The position numbers were made by a program, and so were the translations under genes. DNA of 64,000 bases from Garcia nutans. Its lineage: Eukaryota; Streptophyta; Magnoliopsida; Malpighiales; Euphorbiaceae. Numbering within the stretch: position 1 is the first letter of the stretch; every line of letters starts with the position of its first letter. The notes below the pieces were generated by a model, which was not told where the DNA came from, searched no databases, and saw only the letters and a program-made list of their open reading frames with translations. Shown in pieces: positions 13,001 through 24,558 of this stretch. The stretch is taken from NCBI GenBank assembly GCA_947685225.1, contig CANTUV010000015.1:7688001-7752000 (forward strand). Direction: 5' to 3'.

Positions 13001-14727
13001 TGCTTTGCTCTCTCAAGCATTTTTCGATGATCTTCATAAACCTCCAAGGGTGATAATGGAACAAGAGTAACCAGCTTTCCCTCATCGGTAAACATGTACC
13101 TATTTGAATGCCCATCATGTTGTGCTTTCCTATCAAATTGCCAAGGTCTTCCCAATAACATATGGCCTGCTTGCATAGGAACTACATCACACAACACTTC
13201 ATCTTTATACCAGCCTATAGAGAATGGTATTCTCACTTGTTTAGTAACCTTCACCTCTCCACTATCATTAAACCATTGTAGTCTATATGGATTGGGATGT
13301 TTTAAACAAGTCAATTTTAGCTTCTCCACCATGGTCTCACTTGCGGCATTAGTACAACTACCGCTGTCAATGATGAGCATACAAACCTTACTATCAACTA
13401 AACATCTAGAATAAAATATGTTATCTCGCTGCTCAAGACCCTCTTCCTTCACCTGCATATTCAAAGCACGCCTAGCAACTAACATTTCACCATGTTCAGC
13501 CATGAACACATTTTCAACTTACTCACTACACTCATCATCATCATCATACATGTCATTCACATCATTATCAACATCACTATGATCAGAATCAGAAATTACA
13601 CCCCCATCATTAGTAGCAATCATAACTCTCCTATTTTGACATTCAGAAGCAATATGCCCATTCCCTAAACATTTGAAACATTTAATATCTCTACTAGGAG
13701 TAGTATTAGAAGTACCTGATTGCTGCCTATTTGGACCACCATTCGTCCCTTTTCCACACTTAGGTGGAGGATTGTTCCTTTGGAAGGAATTCTTGAAATC
13801 TCCACTTCTTGAGGACAAATTGCTACTAGTGTTTTGAGGTCCTCTGTAGGTCGAACTACTTCCACCCATATTCTGAAATTTGCTAGAACCAGACTTGGTG
13901 TAATTCTTGCTCTTTAGTCTCCTTTCTATCTTCATGGCCTTTTCAACCAACTCTCCCATGGAATTGTAATCATACATTTCCAGCTCACTTGCTATGTTTG
14001 AATTTAGACCCCCAAGGAATCTAGACATCAACCTCTGCTCATCCTCTTCAATATCAGTTCTTACCATGATCATCTCCATCTCCTTGTGGTATTCTTCAAC
14101 ACTCTTACCACCTTAGATCAGCCTTGCCAACCTATTATACAAATCCCTATAGTAATGAGAAGGGACAAACCTTGTTCTCATTAAGTCTTTCAAACTCTCC
14201 CAATCAGGTACGGGTCTCAATCCCTTTCCTCTTCTATTAGATTTGAGTTGATCCCACCAGAATGTAGCATATCCCTTAAATTCCACGGCTGAAATGTGGG
14301 ACTTCTTCTCTTCTGAATAATTATGGCATTCAAAAATCTGCTCCACCTTTCTCTCCCATTCAATGTACTCTTCAGCATTGTTTCTCCCTTCAAAGGAAGG
14401 TACCTTCATCTTTATGGAAGTAAGGTCATTGTCATTTGCTGGGTTATTTTCACCAACCTCTTCATTACCTCTAGGTGCTCTACGATCTCCTTCACCGATT
14501 CTTAGTAGAACCCTTTGTGGTAACCTCACTTGAGCTGCTGGTTGCTGCTCTCTTTCTCTCATCATTAGATTCATGCTCTCTTGTAGAGTAGCCATCATTC
14601 TTGCCATCTCATTCATCCTCTCATTACTTTGCTGCATATATTTCTCAAAATTGCTAGAACCTTCTTGGACATTTTCCTCCCCATCTTGCACGTTCTGGTT
14701 TCTCCCACTACTCATGATCACAAACAC
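9844..14727 (-). pseudogene. Inner CRM gag-pol polyprotein, one frame with four stops
   Basis: The five open stretches (14727-14113, 14079-13519, 13509-12628, 12603-11356, 11295-9844) are all in the same frame, so this is one gag-pol ORF of about 1628 codons with in-frame stops at about 14115, 13517, 12627 and 11355. The likely start is MSSGRNQ, 14715. Order: gag; zinc knuckle CFKCLGNGHIASEC (about 13640-13683); protease with active site IIDSGS (about 13355-13380); RT with VVYFDD (about 12120-12140); RNase H with IECDASG (about 11685-11700); integrase with ESHCGGLMGHFG, CSACIAC, and D, D, E in SMDFMLGLP, SDRDTKF and GQTEVVNRTL. The last about 75 codons lie in the 3' LTR and carry GPLTRNKARKYG. 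At 14115 the outer copy has CAA (Gln) where this has TAA. All catalytic residues looked for are present. Confidence 0.93.
10076..10090 (-). other. Polypurine tract of inner CRM element
   Basis: The minus strand reads TAAAGAAGGGGAGAA directly before TGATGTG of the 3' LTR. It lies inside the pol reading frame. Confidence 0.85.
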
Positions 14728-15760
14728 AAACTCACAAAGAAAAGATTAGTAATAAACAAAATTCACTCAAAGTGTTTCGCTCTTACCTCACCTTTGCTGA
14801 TTCTTCGATTGTACTTCAGAATCGAGGCTCACAAATCAATCTGCCAAGCACGTTCAAGGAAGCTAGAAACCTAATTCCTATACACCTAGAAAAGAAACTC
14901 GATGATTTGGAGGTGACACAAGGAAATTTGTGTCACACGATTATCATAAACCAGAGTGTTGGAACAAGCAAATAACACTCCAGCAATGTAACGGAATCCA
15001 AAAAAAAGAAACGGTAGCTCAATCAAGAATTAGAAACTAAGAGGTAAAAATATGACAATTCTGGCCAAGATGTATCAAAACCAACCCGCCTTTAGCAAGC
15101 TGATTTATGGACCTATTGATTCTACCCAAGAAAGCTAGTGTCAAGTCTTCCTAAACTAAAGAGAATTTTGAATTCCCCTTTGCAATGGCAGCCCCCACAA
15201 TTGAATGAGTGAAATTGAATGAGTGAGCAGTAGATTTCACACCCATGTGTGAAAAATCTTAGAATTTCTGAGTTGAGCAGTAGATTTCACACCCATGTGT
15301 GAATGGAAATTTTGTGGCCTAAAAATTTTGATTGCTTCTAACCCACTTCAAACCAACCACGGAACCTTTAATTACTAATAAACAGAAAAAATTTTGTTGG
15401 AGCACTTTTATACTCTTTTTTTTTTTGCTTCTATCACTATCCCCTTGATTCGGGACACAATTCACACCACACGAATTTTTTTTTAATCTGGACTTAATTT
15501 GTATCACAAATTTCACCCACAGATTCAATTAAAGGGAAATAATGAATAAAAAAGAGACCGAATTGCTCGCTTGACACAGAAACAAACAAGACAACGATTT
15601 GGATGGACAATCCAAGACCTAACAGATTGAAAATGAATTGAACAGAATTAAAATGAATTGAAAATTGAAAACCCTAATGCAATTTCGAAAATTAAGACTC
15701 CAAGGATGAAATCAAAATAAGCCCTAGAAAGACAGATAGATAAAGATTTACCTGTTGTTG
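14728..15760 (-). other. Untranslated leader of inner CRM element
   Basis: About 1 kb between primer site and gag start. No coding frame matches a known domain. It contains a 30-base direct repeat around GTGAGCAGTAGATTTC (about 15215 and 15275) and T-rich tracts. The outer element has a leader of like length and position. Confidence 0.75.
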
Positions 15761-15773
15761 AGCTCTGATACCA
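15761..15773 (-). other. Primer binding site, initiator Met tRNA type
   Basis: The minus strand reads TGGTATCAGAGCT two bases after the 5' LTR. TGGTATCAGAGC is the well-known plant initiator tRNA-Met priming sequence. Confidence 0.9.
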
Positions 15774-15775
15774 AA

Positions 15776-16669
15776 TGACGCGGAACCCTATGGCAATTAA
15801 GGCCTCAAACCCCGACGCACTCTTCGATAGAGAATTCAAGAAAGAAGGATAACCCACCCTCTATAGCACCCTATGCTTAGCGAAGCTAGAGCACTAATAA
15901 TGGAAGGATTTGGAAGATCGAATTCAGAATAATTCCACAATCGAAATTGATAAGTAATCCTGATTCGTGATGTAATCAATGAAAGAAGCAATTCACTCAC
16001 TCACTCTCAAAGAAGGCGAAATTTGCTTAAGAAGCAATCTGAAATTCAATTGATGTAAAAGTATCCTTACAAGCATGATAATAAGCCTTTTATAGTGAAA
16101 GGCAAAAACCTAATCTGAAAAGGAAAGTAAAAAGGTCAAAATCCTTTTCCTATAAGGAAAACTATTAACTAAATATTACAATAAAAACCTAATCTGAAAA
16201 GGAAAGTAAAAAGGTCAAAATCATTTTCCTATAAGGAAAACTATTAACTAAATATTACAATAAGGTCCTAATAAGCAAAATATGGAGGGGACACCTTAAA
16301 AGACTCAAAAACACGCCCCAAACATGTGTTAAGCATGCCAAAGTTGTTCTTGCTGAAATCCCTCTCACTACACGATCTCACAGGTACCCTGTGAGACTTT
16401 CTGGACAAGCAGCACATTTCACAGGGTGGTTGTGAAACTGGCTAGACAATTCACACATTTCAGCACCATGTGTACATTTCATCACCATGACGAGCTTGGG
16501 TTGGTCTTCTAGTTCCTTCTCGCACTTGTCCCATGCTAATTCAGTCACCTCTCTTGTAATAAAGTCTTGAATATGCATTCCAAGAGTGATGCCATACTTC
16601 CTTGCTTTATTCCTCGTCAATGGCCCTTGTTGTAGCACCAATGGATCCTTGCTATGCTGGTTCACATCA
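15776..16669 (-). repeat. 5' LTR of inner CRM element (894 bp)
   Basis: Partner of 9201-10075. It carries a silent copy of the pol C-terminal coding segment (16378-16665, minus) and the same two 78-bp repeats (about 16103-16262). Confidence 0.95.
16086..16093 (-). promoter_or_regulatory. Candidate TATA box, inner CRM 5' LTR
   Basis: The minus strand reads TATAAAAG within CACTATAAAAGGC, a good plant TATA box, conserved in the 3' LTR near 9515. Confidence 0.6.
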
Positions 16670-16674
16670 CCCTC

Positions 16675-19600
16675 TCAAATGCTTCAATGATTCATGGTCT
16701 GAATGGATCACGAATTCCTTGGGCAGCAAATAATGCTCCCATACTTCCAATGCTCTCACCAAAGCATATAGCTCCTTGTCATAAGTTGAATAATTCAGCT
16801 TTGCTCCATTAAGCTTTTCACTAAAGTATGTAATGGGCTTCTTTTCTTGCATCAAAACAGCTCCAATACCTACACCAGAAGCATCACAATCAATTTCAAA
16901 AGTAGAATCAAAGTTAGGTAAAGCTAAAATGGGTGTAGTAGAAAGCTTCTCTTTCAAAGCATCAAATGCTTCTTGTTGCTCCTTGCCCTAAACGAATCCC
17001 ACTTCTTTCTTGATTATGCTAGTCAAGGGGGCTACCAATGTAGAGAAATTAGGGACAAATCTCCTATAGAAGCTCGTCAATCAGTGAAAACTCCTCACTT
17101 CTGTCACACTTGAAGGATTCAGCCACTCTTGGATAGCTTTCACCTTCTCTTGATCAACTTCAATTCCCTGCATACTTACAACAAAACCAAGAAAAACAAC
17201 CCTATCTAGACAAAAAGAACACTTCTTAAGCTTAGCATAAAGGTTTTGCTCCCTAAGGATTTCAAGCACTTTCCTAACATGTTTAACATGTTCTTCCTCA
17301 GTTTTGCTATAAATCAGAATATCATCAAAGTAAACTACTACAAACTTACCTAAATAAGCTCTCAAAACATGGTTCATTAATCTCATGAAAGTACTAGGTG
17401 CATTAGATAAACCAAAAGGCATAACTAACCATTCATACAAACCATATTTCGTTTTAAAGGCAGTCTTCCATTCATATCCAGGCTTCATGCGAATTTGATG
17501 ATAACCACTCATAAGATCAATCTTTGTGAAATATTTCACCCCATGCAATTCGTCCAACATGTCATCAAGTCTAGGAATGGGATGTCTATACTTCACAGTA
17601 ATCTTGTTCACAGCCCTACAATCAACACACATCCTCCAAGAACCATCTTTCTTGGGTACTAATAAGACTGGAACGGCACAAGGACTAAGGCTCTCGCGAA
17701 CCAAGCCTTTCTCCAAAAGCTCTTCAACTTGTCTTTGCATCTCTTTTGTCTCCATAGGATTGCTCCTATATGCTGGCCGGTTTGGAATTGTAGAACCGGG
17801 TATGAAGTCAATTTGATGTTTAATCCCTCTTAATGGCGGCAAACCACTAGGAAGGTCTTTAGGAAACACATCCTTAAAATCCTGCAACAAAGACACAAAA
17901 CTAGAAGGTAAAGAATCAAGAGATTCTTCACTGTCAGCAAGTAACGATTCTTTATACATAATAATGAGTACAGGCTGCCCTACATCTATCTCTCTTGCTC
18001 TTGCATAAAAAAGTATGTTTTGCTTTTTCTCCTTGCTTATTTTCTCTCACCAATGGGCCATTTATTTGTTTGCTTACTTTCTTTTGACTCAGCCTCTTTT
18101 CCCTTTCTGCACTCACTCACTTTATTATTTTCTCTCTCCCTACCCTTAGAATTACCCTTGGGTGTTGAAGAAATATCATTGGCCGAATTTGGACCCCCTT
18201 GGTTCATGTTGGCCGTAACTTCTTTCTCCCTCTCTAGCATCCTCTTTTGATCTTCATACACCTCTTGAGGTGATAATGGTGCTAGAACAACCTTCTTTCC
18301 TTCATAAGTAAAGGTATACTTATTAGAAAATCCATCATGTTATGCCCTTCTATCATGCTGCCATGGTCTTCCTAATAGCAAATGTCCAGCTTGCATTGGC
18401 ACTACATCACACAAAACCTCATCTTTATACCACCCAATGGAGAATGGTACCTTGACTTGCTTCAATGCTTTTACTTCCCTAGCGTCATTGAACCATTGCA
18501 ACTTGTAAGGATTGGGATGTTTAAAACAAGCTAACCCCAATTTATCCACCATTGTGGTACTAGCAGCATTGGTACAACTTCCACCATCAATGATAAGTGT
18601 ACAAACCTTACCATTCACTAAACACCTAGAGTGGAAAAGATTCTCCCTTTGATCCAAGCCTTCTTCCTTGACTTGAATATTCAAGGCTCTTCTAGTAACA
18701 ATCATCTCTCCATGTTCAGCATTTAAGACTTGATTCTCCCAAGCCTCTTCATCATGTTCGGCCCTATCACCACATTCGGCCTCCTCTTCTTCTTCATGTT
18801 CAGATTCTGATTCAATTTCCCCTTCATGGGTTGCAATCATCACCCTCTTATTCGGACATTGAGAAGCAATGTGTCCACTTCCCAAACACTTGTAGCATTT
18901 AATTTCCCTACGTGGAGTAGGTCTAGAAGGTGTTTCCTTGGCTGTTTTTGCATCCCCATCATTCGGCTTCTTGAAATTAGAATTGTAGGAAAAATTCTTT
19001 TGGAAAAAACCTTTGTAATCCCCTTTGTAGGAACCTCCACTCGAACTTGAACCCTTGAAGTTTGAAAAATTTTCACTAGCTTTAGAGTAGCCAGTTTTCG
19101 AAATAGCTTTATTCTTCAATCTTCTCTCTATCTTCATGGCCTTTTGAACTAACTCTTCCATTGTATTGAATTCATACATCTCCAATTCATTGGCTATGTT
19201 CAAATTCAATCCCCCAAGAAATCAGGACATCTTTTTGTCTTCATCTTCATCAATATTTGCCCTAGCCATGATCATCTCCATCTCTTTGTGGTACACTTCC
19301 ACACTTCTTCCACCTTGAACTAGTCTTGTTAGTCGATTGTACAAATCCCGAATGTAGTGAGATGGTACAAATCGGCTTCTCATTAGTTCTTTCAAGGTTG
19401 ACCATTCAAGAATAGGCCTCATACCTTTCCCTCTTCTATTAGCTTTCAATTGATCCCACAAAAAGGTAGAATACCCTTTGAACTCTACGGCTGCCAAAAC
19501 TGATTTCTTCTCTTCGGTGTAGTTATGGCATTCAAAAATCTGCTCAACTTTCCTCTCCCATTCTATGAACTCTTCTGCATTGTTCTTCCCTTCAAAGGAA

Positions 19601-19949
19601 GGAATCTTCATCTTGATGAAAGTAAGGTCACCATTAGTGGTAGGTTGATTTCCACCTTCATCTTCATCTTCTACCCTTTCGGCTGCTTCTAGGGCTTCAA
19701 GATTTCCTTGCCCTTCTCTACTAAGCACTCTTCTAGCTCGCATTATTGGATTTGGATGTGCGGCTGGCTGCCCTTGTTGCACTTGTTGCATTTGTTGTGC
19801 TTTTGGTGCTGCATTCTCTTGCAATCTAGTATCCACATCTCCATTCGACCAAGCATTGCTGCCAAAGTCTCATTAAGCCTAGCCAAGCTTTCGGCCATAG
19901 CTCCTTCTTTGCTAGTCTTTTCTCCTTTTACAGCCATGTTAACAAACAA
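16675..19949 (-). pseudogene. Outer CRM element: gag, protease, RT and part of RNase H
   Basis: Gag starts near MAVKGEKTSKEG (about 19937) and shifts frame near 19840. The gag core (NAEEFIEWERKVEQIF) continues to 19222; a stop near 19212 precedes the next open stretch. The zinc knuckle CYKCLGSGHIASQC is near 18860-18900. The protease reads IIDGGS where the inner copy has IIDSGS, so the usual D-S/T-G active site is altered (about 18580). At least one more frameshift lies between about 18040 and 17960. RT spans about 17870-17080 with VVYFDD near 17330 and YGLYEWLVMPFGL. RNase H (IDCDASG, about 16890) runs to HESLKHLRG at 16675, where the inner element is inserted; the frame resumes at 9195. Stops near 17080 and 16990. 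Inactive relative of the inner element. Confidence 0.9.
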
Positions 19950-20936
19950 ACAAACTCAAAGAAACAAGATTAGTAATAATTGAAATTCACTCAAGTGTTT
20001 AGATTTACCTCACTTTTCTTGTCTTCCTTGATTGCACTTCAGAACCAAGCTCACCAACCAACAATTGTCAAGTCGTTCAAGAAACTAGAACCTAAATCCT
20101 AGAACTAAATAGAAAACAAGACAAGTATCCGGAGGCAATGCAAGGTAATTTGCACTACACGATATAAAACCAAGTATCGACACAAGTAAATGATACTTAG
20201 CAATGTAATGGAATTAAAAGCTAGATAAAGAAATCATAAAAAATGAAGCCAATAAACAAGACAAATTTGGATATAATGAATCAAAAATAACCCACACTTG
20301 GCAAGCTGCTTTATGGACCTAATCAATTCTACCCAAAATGCTAACTTCTAGACTCTAATTCCCACCTATAACACTCAAATAACATGAATATTAAGGTCTG
20401 ATTTTCGAATTCCAAAAGCCCCTCAAAAGGTGAAATTTTTCCCCCAAAAAATTTTTAGTACTTCTGACCCACCTAGATTTGATCCTTAGCACCCAAATAG
20501 CAAGAATATCAAACAATTTTTGTTGAGGTGGTTTTGTACTCTTTTTTTTTGCTTCCTCTCACTATCCCCTTGATTCGGGACTTAATTTACTCCCAAGAAC
20601 TTTTCGAAATCTGGACTTAATTCGCAACCCTAGATTCACTCAAAATCAAATTGAAATCAAACTTGAACAAAAACTCTAGCTTTCTTTCAAGAACCCTAAT
20701 CTTGGTTTCGAATCCAATTCAGATGCAAGGCCTAGGTTTCAAAATTCAATCAGACTCCTTTTCCTAGGTTTTGAAATACTCTTTGAACAATCTTTAGGCT
20801 TTTTGAATTTTGATATATGACTCTTTTTCAAAAATTAAAGACTAGACTCTCTAAGAACCCTAAAATGCATAAACTTAAAAGACCTAAATTAACAAACCCT
20901 AGAAAGACAAAGTAGATAAAAATTACCTTATAGCAA
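19950..20936 (-). other. Untranslated leader of outer CRM element
   Basis: About 1 kb between primer site and gag. No recognisable protein. It has stretches in common with the inner element's leader, for example around GGCAAGCTG(C)TTTATGGACCTA and CTATCCCCTTGATTCGGGAC, which supports common ancestry of the two CRM elements. Confidence 0.75.
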
Positions 20937-20949
20937 GGCTCTGATACCA
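20937..20949 (-). other. Primer binding site, initiator Met tRNA type
   Basis: The minus strand reads TGGTATCAGAGCC two bases inside the 5' LTR end at 20952. Confidence 0.92.
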
Positions 20950-21273
20950 AATGACGCGGACCCTTAACAACGATGGCAGTAACCCCAACGTATAACAATG
21001 GTAGAGAACTCCTTGAAACTTGATAATCACCTCCTAAGGAACCCAACGCCTATAAAGAGACACGAACTCACTATGATTGAAGGATTTAGTTGGTAAGAAG
21101 AAGGAAAATGCCACAACTCTCGTTGATAAGTAAACCTAATTCTTGATGCAAAGAAAGAATTAAAGAATCCACTCTAATCTCTCTCACACGAAAATTCACA
21201 AGAAGAGCTTGTAGAAGAATTCGAAAATTTTATTAATAATATGTCAAAAAGTCCCCTTACAAGAAAAATAAGG

Positions 21274-21284
21274 CCCTATTTATA
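21274..21284 (-). promoter_or_regulatory. Candidate TATA box, outer CRM 5' LTR
   Basis: The minus strand reads TATAAATAGGG, conserved in the 3' LTR near 7235. Confidence 0.6.
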
Positions 21285-21360
21285 CTAAAAGGCACACATA
21301 AATCCGAAACCCTAATTCTAATGGGAAAAGGAAGCTACAAAGTCAAAATCCTAACCCATT

Positions 21361-21545
21361 AAGGAAAATATAAAGTATGGAAACAAAATCCTAATCCACT
21401 AAGGAAAATATAAAGTATGGAAACAAAATCCTATTCCACTAAGGAAAATATAAAGTATGGAAACAAAATCCTAATCCACTAAGGAAAATATAAAGTATGG
21501 AAATAAAATCCTAATCCACTAAGGAAAATATAAAGTTTGGAAACA
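21361..21545. repeat. 40-bp tandem repeat in 5' LTR, 5 copies
   Basis: AAGGAAAATATAAAGTATGG starts at 21361, 21401, 21441, 21481 and 21521, exactly 40 bases apart (last copy with one change). Confidence 0.93.
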
Positions 21546-21889
21546 ACCAAACTAAATCCCTTCAACATAAGAACACGCCCCACACTATTTGGGCTGTCCA
21601 TGGGCCTTAAATTACTTTCCAAGGCTTTATATGTACCCCCGTAGACCTTTCTTGCATGTTGGACCTCTTTAGCTAGCCTTTAGCTTCCACACTAAGCATC
21701 ATAATCAGCTTTGGTGTGCCTTCTTCAAGCTCTATTGTGCACTTTTCCATTGCCATTTCAGTCACTTCCATTGAAATTTGATCTTGAATATGCAATCCCA
21801 TAGCTGCTCCAAACTTTTTAGCTCTACTCCTAGTCAATGGCCCATTTGGAAGCACCAATGGATCCTTACCTCGTGGCTGGTTCGTATCA

Positions 21890-21967
21890 CATTCTTTTAC
21901 CTTATATGCATATTTTACTTATATGAGGTGCATGTATTATATGTATATAGGGTATAAGGGTGTTATA
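21890..21967 (+). repeat. 3' LTR of Tekay-like element, part 2
   Basis: After the CATTC duplication, the sequence continues with TATGCATATTTTAC...GGGTATAAGGGTGTTATA. This matches the last about 75 bases of the solo LTR ending at 45368. The terminal CA has become TA. Confidence 0.85.
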
Positions 21968-21969
21968 AT

Positions 21970-23748
21970 TATGAGTGGAAATTTTTGCCTTCACTTCCAG
22001 TCGAATAGTTCTTGCCACTTTGGCACTATTAGGCTCAGGGCCTTACGGGTCGGAGAAAAAAAGAAAAGGGTGGATGACTCGATTCCTAAGGAATCCCCAA
22101 CCCCCTAATGGGTTTAGAAAGTTAGGTACATATGGGAAAGGTAAGAATGACCCAGCACCCCCCCATAATGCCCGATTCATTGGAACCGACCTCCTTTTCA
22201 GGTCTATATATTATTAAATTCTTAAATATTATAAAATCATCCATACTACATACGATTACCAAAATAAATAATCACTGTATTAAAATCAAAACAAGTTCAA
22301 ATAAAACAATTAATGGGCACCCATACAAGATGAAAACATGCCCTTACAACCATGTCCAATGTCCAAAACAAAACAAAATAGGACACCAACCATTTGGTGG
22401 AAACATGTGCTTTACATTAATCCAAAACTTGAAATAATTTAAATTACATGAAACTTTGACTAATGAGGTACCCACATAGTGAAAACATACCTCTCACATT
22501 TTTAAAACTAAGATAAACTAATAAAAAAACATTCAAACATCTATTAGAAATAAACGTAAACCATCCATCACAAAATGAATAAAATAAACTATCTATCAAG
22601 AATAATAAATCACATAATCAAACTAGGTTTTAATGTCACATTGAAATGCTTGATCTATAAAGCTATGGTTTTAATTCATGAATTAGGGTTTTAGGAAAAT
22701 ATGACTAGGATTTATGGTTTTAGAAAAAAACATAATTAGGGTTTAGTGTTTTTAGAAAAACATAATTAGGGTTTTAAGGTTTCAAAAAACAATATTAGGG
22801 TTTCAAGATTTTAGAAAAAAATATTAGAATTTTAAATATTTGAAAATAAAATTAGGGTTTAGAAAATAATATTAGGGTTTAGGTTTTAGAAAGCAGGATT
22901 AGGGTGTTAGAAAAAATAGCTATTGTGATTATATTAATAGACTTTGGGCTACTGGAATATTGACTTATAATAAATAATTGCACAATACATGCTCTTTGTT
23001 GATGGTTACTAGACGAAGCAAATTCAAATACATGATTGTTGGCTCTGCCAAAATTAAACGTTGATCAAACTTCTGTTTGCAATGATTTAGAACTCTAGAT
23101 GAGCAAAAACAAAGACAGTATGCTACTGCCTTTGTGTGGTGTATTGTTTTTTGTTTGATAATACGTTGTGTTTTAATGATTGTTGCTTTCTCCCTGGTGA
23201 GTGCTACTAGGGTTTTCGTAATTATTTCTTTACTGTCTGATTCCTCGTCTTAATCCTATATTTATAGGAAAATCTATTAGGTTAAACTCTTGTAACCAAG
23301 TTTTAGCTTCCTATCTAAGCACATCTCCCTTTTGAAGTATATCGAATTAAAATCTTTTAAATTGGAGGGAAACCGTGACCATATCAAACTAAAACAAGTT
23401 TAATCCAATATGGTCAAACGTCCATATCAAATTAGCAACTTTAATTTGATATGGACATGGTCCATCAAATTAGGCAATGTCTAATTCAATGTGGACCATC
23501 CGTATCCAATTGGACATGTCTAATTCGATATGACATGATCTATATCGAACCAAATTTGCTTCAAACTCAAATTAAACTGCTTCTGGGCTTTTAAAAATTA
23601 AATCAGACATATTTTATGCCTTGTAGAACTGGACTAATATAATCAAAAGATTAAAGTAGGTTCAAGCTTATTAATAATGGACCAATTGTGACTTAGGCCT
23701 TCTTCACTTACGATCGGACTAGCTTAGGGCCAAAATCAAAGGTCTACA
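21970..23748 (-). repeat. 3' LTR of element A (about 1779 bp)
   Basis: Aligns along its length with the 5' LTR (41398-46163 minus its insert). It is shorter by an internal deletion near 23033 (about 180 bases) and by a smaller palindromic array (23378-23548, against 45650-45962). It contains TTAGGGTTT-like motifs (22660-22912) and a CCTATAAATATAGG TATA box near 23255-23268. Confidence 0.88.
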
Positions 23749-23762
23749 GTTTGCCCCCTGGT
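23749..23762 (-). other. Polypurine tract of element A
   Basis: The minus strand reads ACCAGGGGGCAAAC directly before the LTR start TGTAGACC. Confidence 0.75.
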
Positions 23763-23828
23763 TGAATGGTCTTGAATTTATTTAGAGAGTAAAAAGCAAC
23801 ATAACTTTGAGCTGATTTTGGACAAAGA

Positions 23829-24558
23829 TGGGTTCTGGACTCGGGGATTGATTGATTTGGGTTTTGGACCTGATATTGGTTTGTGCTCTAGAACCTAAAA
23901 TGATTCGTTTGGGTTTTAGACCCGAGATTGGTATAGGTTTTGGGTCCAAGATTGAATTGGGTTCTGAACCTGAGACTGGATTGGATTCTGGACCTGAGAT
24001 TAGATTTGATTTGGGTTTGATTTGGGTTCTAAATTCAAAACTGGATTGGTTGGGTACTTGAACCTGAGACTATATTTGATTGGTTTAGTTCTGGACCCAA
24101 TATATGATCGGTTAAGTACTTGGACCCAAGACTAATTTTGGGTACTTAGACCTGAGACTGGATTTGATTTGGGTACTTAGACCCGAGATTAGATTTGTTT
24201 TGGGTACTTGGACTCAAGACTGGATTTGGGTTCTAGACCCGAGGTTGGTTTAGGTTCTGGACCCGAGATATTATTGTTTGGGTTCTAAACCTAAGACTGA
24301 TTTAGATTCTGGACCCGAGACTGGTTTGGGTTCTAGACCTGAGATATGATTGGTTAGGTTCTGGACCCAAGATATGATTGGTTGGGTACTTAGGCCCCCG
24401 AGATTAGTTTAGGTTCTAGACCCGAGCTTGGTTTGGGTTCTGGACTCTAGATATGATTGTTTAGTTTAGGTTATGGACCTGATACTAAATTTCGATTCTG
24501 GATCCGAGATTGGCTGAGTTTTGAACCCGAGATTAGTTTGGGTTCTGGATCCAAGGCA
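23829..24558. repeat. Degenerate minisatellite between integrase and 3' LTR of element A
   Basis: About 25-30 degenerate copies of a roughly 24-28-base unit of the form GGTTCTGGACCCGAGATTGG fill 730 bases beside the polypurine tract. Tandem repeats in the 3' untranslated region are a known trait of Tat-lineage elements and a proposed source of satellites. No long open frame spans it. Confidence 0.88.

Larger units (their letters stand above)
9201..16669 (-). mobile_element. Inner CRM-clade gypsy retrotransposon (7469 bp)
   Basis: Flanked by the 5-bp duplication CCCTC (9196-9200 and 16670-16674), inserted in the RNase H region of the outer CRM element. Minus-strand order: 5' LTR 15776-16669, primer site, about 1-kb leader, single gag-pol frame, polypurine tract, 3' LTR 9201-10075. 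By eye the LTRs differ at about 27 positions plus one 19-base indel, slightly less than the outer pair, as expected for the later insertion. Confidence 0.95.
6905..21889 (-). mobile_element. Outer CRM-clade gypsy retrotransposon
   Basis: Flanked by the 5-bp duplication CATTC (6900-6904 and 21890-21894), inserted in the Tekay 3' LTR. On the minus strand: 5' LTR (20952-21889), tRNA-iMet-type primer site, gag, protease, RT, RNase H, integrase, polypurine tract, 3' LTR (6905-7802). The inner CRM element splits it at RNase H. RT and integrase motifs (ESLSPCAVPVLLVPKKDG, YGLYEWLVMPFGL, PHGLYMPLPVPSSPW) fit the CRM clade of centromeric chromoviruses. By eye the two LTRs differ at roughly 30-35 positions plus one 40-bp repeat unit. 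The left terminus TG has mutated to TA. Confidence 0.92.
20952..21889 (-). repeat. 5' LTR of outer CRM element (938 bp)
   Basis: Ends TG..CA are intact (TGATACGAAC...CCGCGTCA on the minus strand). It carries an unbroken copy of the pol C-terminal segment (21673-21858, GPLTRSRAKKFG), whereas the 3' LTR copy has a stop there. Confidence 0.93.

Noticed and set aside
21965..21972. Target duplication of element A
   Set aside because: Left flank ATAAT and right flank CTAGG do not match; the Tekay-like element has replaced the left flank.
22660..22912. Interstitial telomere
   Set aside because: The TTAGGG-like motifs are spaced irregularly by AT-rich filler and belong to the LTR; there is no (TTTAGGG)n run.
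23852..24061. 69-residue repeat protein in the minisatellite
   Set aside because: The open frame follows from repeat composition; neighbouring units break the frame.
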